Part shown: piece by piece, positions 61,810 to 64,000 of the stretch
Numbering within the stretch: the first letter of the stretch is position 1
Layout of the letters: each line of letters opens with the position of its first letter
Assembly (NCBI RefSeq): GCF_000800455.1
Contig: NZ_CP007456.1
Coordinates: 1,922,001-1,986,000, forward strand
From: Bifidobacterium catenulatum PV20-2
GTDB taxonomy: Bacteria > Actinomycetota > Actinomycetes > Actinomycetales > Bifidobacteriaceae
DNA length: 64,000 bases
Direction of reading: 5' to 3'
Translations under genes and position numbers: made by a program
The notes under the pieces: model-generated
What the model saw: only the letters and a program-made list of their open reading frames with translations
Told to the model about the DNA's origin: nothing
Databases searched by the model: none

Positions 61810-64000
61810 CTACATACGCAATATGCGATCGGCGACGCGCATGGTGGAATCGCGGTGCGACACCAGCACGACGGCACTCCCCTGCTCAGCTAGATTGTTG
61901 ACCGATCCAAGAATCACCGACTCGTTATAGGCGTCGAGACGGCTCGTCGGCTCGTCGAAGAGCACCAAATCGGCGTCACGCAGGAACATGCGGGCCAATC
62001 CGATGCGCTGCTTTTCACCCTCCGAAAGGCGGCCGCCCAGCTCGCCAACCTGCGTATCCAAGCCGTTCGGCAGCGCATCGACCAACTCGAGCGCGGATGC
62101 CTTGGCGAGCGCCTCGCGCAATACGGAATCGGGGATGGCGGACGCTGCGGAATCGGCAGAATTGCAGGCAATGGTGAGGTTCTCTCGAATCGTACCGTCA
62201 AAAAGGTAAGTTTCCTGCCCCATCATCGTCTGCACACGGCGACGCCAGCTAGCGTCAACCTGAGGCAATGGAATATTCGATAGCGCAATCGTGCCGGAAT
62301 CCGGATCCCAATAGCGCATGAGCAGCTTCAGCATCGTTGATTTTCCACGGCCGGACGGGCCTTGAATGCCAAGAATGCCATGCCGTGGAACATCGAGTGA
62401 AACATGGTCGAGCACGGGTTGCGAGGCACTGTCGGAAGTGCGGCCGCCAGAAGTGTGGGCACTGGAACCGTAGCCGAATGTGACGTCGCTCATTGTCATA
62501 CCTTGATATTCCGGGCGTTCGGCACCCTGCTCAACCACAGCGGGGGTCTCATCCATCAACGCAAACAGGCGACGCGCCGAAGCGAACGTTTGCGTCAAAT
62601 TCGCCGGCAGCGCGCTCAATGCAAGCGTCGGACCAAACGAGCTGGTAAGCAATACGAAAGCCGCAACCAACGCAGGAGCGTTCGAATCCACGGAGCCCAT
62701 CCAAATCAGGCCTTCCGGCATATCGGCGGCAGTGGAAACCGCAGTGCACAACGTCATCACAAGGAAAGCAGTAATCGCGGTAAACAGCATCACCAATACC
62801 GCACCCAATCCTGCAAAATCACCATTCTTCGCACTCAATCGCAAACGTTTGCCCCACAGCGAAAGGGTGCGCCGAGCGATGGAAGCGAGCCGGGCACTAC
62901 CTTGACCGAAGCGGATGATTTCGCCGATACCACGCATATCGTCAAGCATTTCGTCGTCGAGGGCGGCGGATTCCTTGCGAAGTTCCGGACCGACGCCTCG
63001 CACCGCCGACGCGAACAACTTTGGTAGTACGACGCCGACTGTGAGGTGCGCGATGACCAGCGTCACCGCGAGGGGTGCACTCAGGGTGAGCAATGCGAGT
63101 GTGTAGACGACGATGGTCACAACAGCGATGACGATCGGGCTGATGGTGTGCGCGAAGAAGATTTCCAACAGCTCCACGTCGGTGGTGACCAGCGCGATCA
63201 GGTCGCCCTTACCTTTGCCCGCAAGTTTGGCCGGGGCGAGACGCCGCAGGGCCGCGAAGGCTTTCGTACGGAACAATGCGAGCAGGCGGAACGCTACATT
63301 GTGGTTCATGAACTGTTCGGCATAGCGCATGCCGCCGCGGATCAGCGCGCAGACGGCCATGGCGGTGAGCGCTGCGGGAACGCTGAGATTCCAGATGGGC
63401 GAGCCGACAGCCGCGACAGCCGCCGCAATGCCGAATACCGGCAGGAAAGTGGCGGCGAGGTGGCCGAGCGCGCCGCAAACACATGCGACGATCATGTACC
63501 TACGCAGCGGTCCGACTTCCTTCAACAACCGCGCGATAAGGCGCGACGTAGGCATACCCTGTACGTCCGATTCTGCAGAAACGGACATACAAGGCACGGT
63601 TTCGGTACGCTGGCTGTCCGATTCGGGAGAATCGGACATGTTGGGTGCGCAAGCTGAAGTTACGCCGGTTGCGGATGTGAGCTGTTGGATTTGCGGCCGC
63701 ATTCCTACGTTTTCCACGGTTTGTTGGGCGTGGAACAGTTTGGCGTATGTTCCGTTGGCGCACATGAGTTCCGCGTGCATGCCCTGTTCCGCCACTCGCC
63801 CGCGTTCGAACACCACCACATGATCGGCGTCGGCTGCATTCGCCATGCGATGCGTCACCATGATCACGGTTTTGCCGCGATCGGCAAGCGCACGAATGGT
63901 TTGCAGAATCAGGGTTTCGCTTTCCACATCGACGCTGCTGGTGGCTTCGTCGAAAATGTAGACGGCAGACTCCCGCAGCAATGCGCGCGCGATGGCGATG
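61810..64000 (-). CDS. Fused ABC exporter, CydDC-like (5' end missing)
   Basis: The frame runs in from the right edge with IAIARALLRESAVYIFDEATSSVD, that is the signature end and Walker B of a first NBD. Then a second half follows: six TM segments with AKLAGKGKGDLIALVTTDVE and LEIFFAHTISPIVIAVVTIV, and a second NBD with Walker A GPSGRGKST, signature LSEGEKQRIGLARMFLRDA, Walker B VLFDEPTSRLD and H-loop LVSHRDS. Two TMD-NBD units in one chain and the TMD features suggest a CydDC-type thiol exporter, but other fused exporters are possible. The linker holds repeated ESD-containing segments (NMSDSPESDSQ, CMSVSAESDVQ). Confidence 0.83.
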   Translation of the reverse strand, partial: IAIARALLRESAVYIFDEATSSVDVESETLILQTIRALADRGKTVIMVTHRMANAADADHVVVFERGRVAEQGMHAELMCANGTYAKLFHAQQTVENVGMRPQIQQLTSATGVTSACAPNMSDSPESDSQRTETVPCMSVSAESDVQGMPTSRLIARLLKEVGPLRRYMIVACVCGALGHLAATFLPVFGIAAAVAAVGSPIWNLSVPAALTAMAVCALIRGGMRYAEQFMNHNVAFRLLALFRTKAFAALRRLAPAKLAGKGKGDLIALVTTDVELLEIFFAHTISPIVIAVVTIVVYTLALLTLSAPLAVTLVIAHLTVGVVLPKLFASAVRGVGPELRKESAALDDEMLDDMRGIGEIIRFGQGSARLASIARRTLSLWGKRLRLSAKNGDFAGLGAVLVMLFTAITAFLVMTLCTAVSTAADMPEGLIWMGSVDSNAPALVAAFVLLTSSFGPTLALSALPANLTQTFASARRLFALMDETPAVVEQGAERPEYQGMTMSDVTFGYGSSAHTSGGRTSDSASQPVLDHVSLDVPRHGILGIQGPSGRGKSTMLKLLMRYWDPDSGTIALSNIPLPQVDASWRRRVQTMMGQETYLFDGTIRENLTIACNSADSAASAIPDSVLREALAKASALELVDALPNGLDTQVGELGGRLSEGEKQRIGLARMFLRDADLVLFDEPTSRLDAYNESVILGSVNNLAEQGSAVVLVSHRDSTMRVADRILRM

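Overview
This window is chromosomal DNA of a high-GC Gram-positive bacterium, almost certainly a Bifidobacterium, perhaps of the adolescentis/catenulatum group. The basis is gene content and style: a GH42 beta-galactosidase with a LacI-type repressor, pdxST, an Nramp transporter, DUF4012 and BY-kinase polysaccharide genes, a Vsr-like DUF559 protein, strong AGGAGG ribosome sites and frequent GTG/TTG starts. Species is not resolved from sequence alone.

Region 1 (1-20.8 kb) is a surface-polysaccharide (EPS) locus. After a partial gene and a decayed IS3-type transposase it splits into two divergent arms. The minus arm (8686 down to 992) holds a DUF4422 glycosyltransferase, Wzy, GT2, pyruvyl-transferase-like protein, nitroreductase-like protein, Wzx and an O-acyltransferase. 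The plus arm (9117-19676) holds two GT4, a second Wzx, GT2, a hexapeptide acetyltransferase, a second Wzy, a DUF6625-type protein and acyltransferases. Each arm has its own flippase and polymerase, so each could build its own polymer. Between them a 285-bp segment is bounded by 28-bp inverted repeats (27/28 identical), which looks like an invertible promoter choosing one arm. Three acyltransferases are interrupted at runs of 8-10 G, and all three read OFF here, as expected of slipped-strand phase variation.

Region 2 (20.8-28.1 kb) is accessory DNA with defence-like genes: a small membrane protein, a YjzC-like protein, an AAA+ ATPase / subtilisin pair (IetAS-like), and an Abi_2-family HEPN protein preceded by a predicted short terminated RNA.

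Region 3 (28.1-45.0 kb) is envelope biology: an LPXTG-type surface protein, a one-TM Pro/Ser-rich protein, a Wzz/BY-kinase fusion, a DUF4012 protein, a RiPP-like cluster, and a LMW tyrosine phosphatase. The RiPP-like cluster has an HprK-like kinase and a nucleotidyltransferase on the plus strand. On the minus strand is an operon of an M6-type secreted protease, a 35-aa precursor-like peptide, a PqqD-type RRE, an S26/SipW-like peptidase and an ABC exporter. It resembles lasso-peptide accessory genes but lacks the cyclase and B2 protease, and is the best candidate for an undescribed system.

Region 4 (45-64 kb) is mostly chromosomal backbone: an ATPase/TOPRIM pair (PARIS-like), an MFS exporter, a GGDEF protein bracketed by a G9 tract at its start and a C10 tract at its end, an Nramp transporter, aldo/keto reductase, HNH nuclease, LacI regulator and GH42 galactosidase with a visible promoter and operator, a DUF559 protein between repeats, pdxT-pdxS, and the 3' part of a fused ABC exporter that runs off the right edge.
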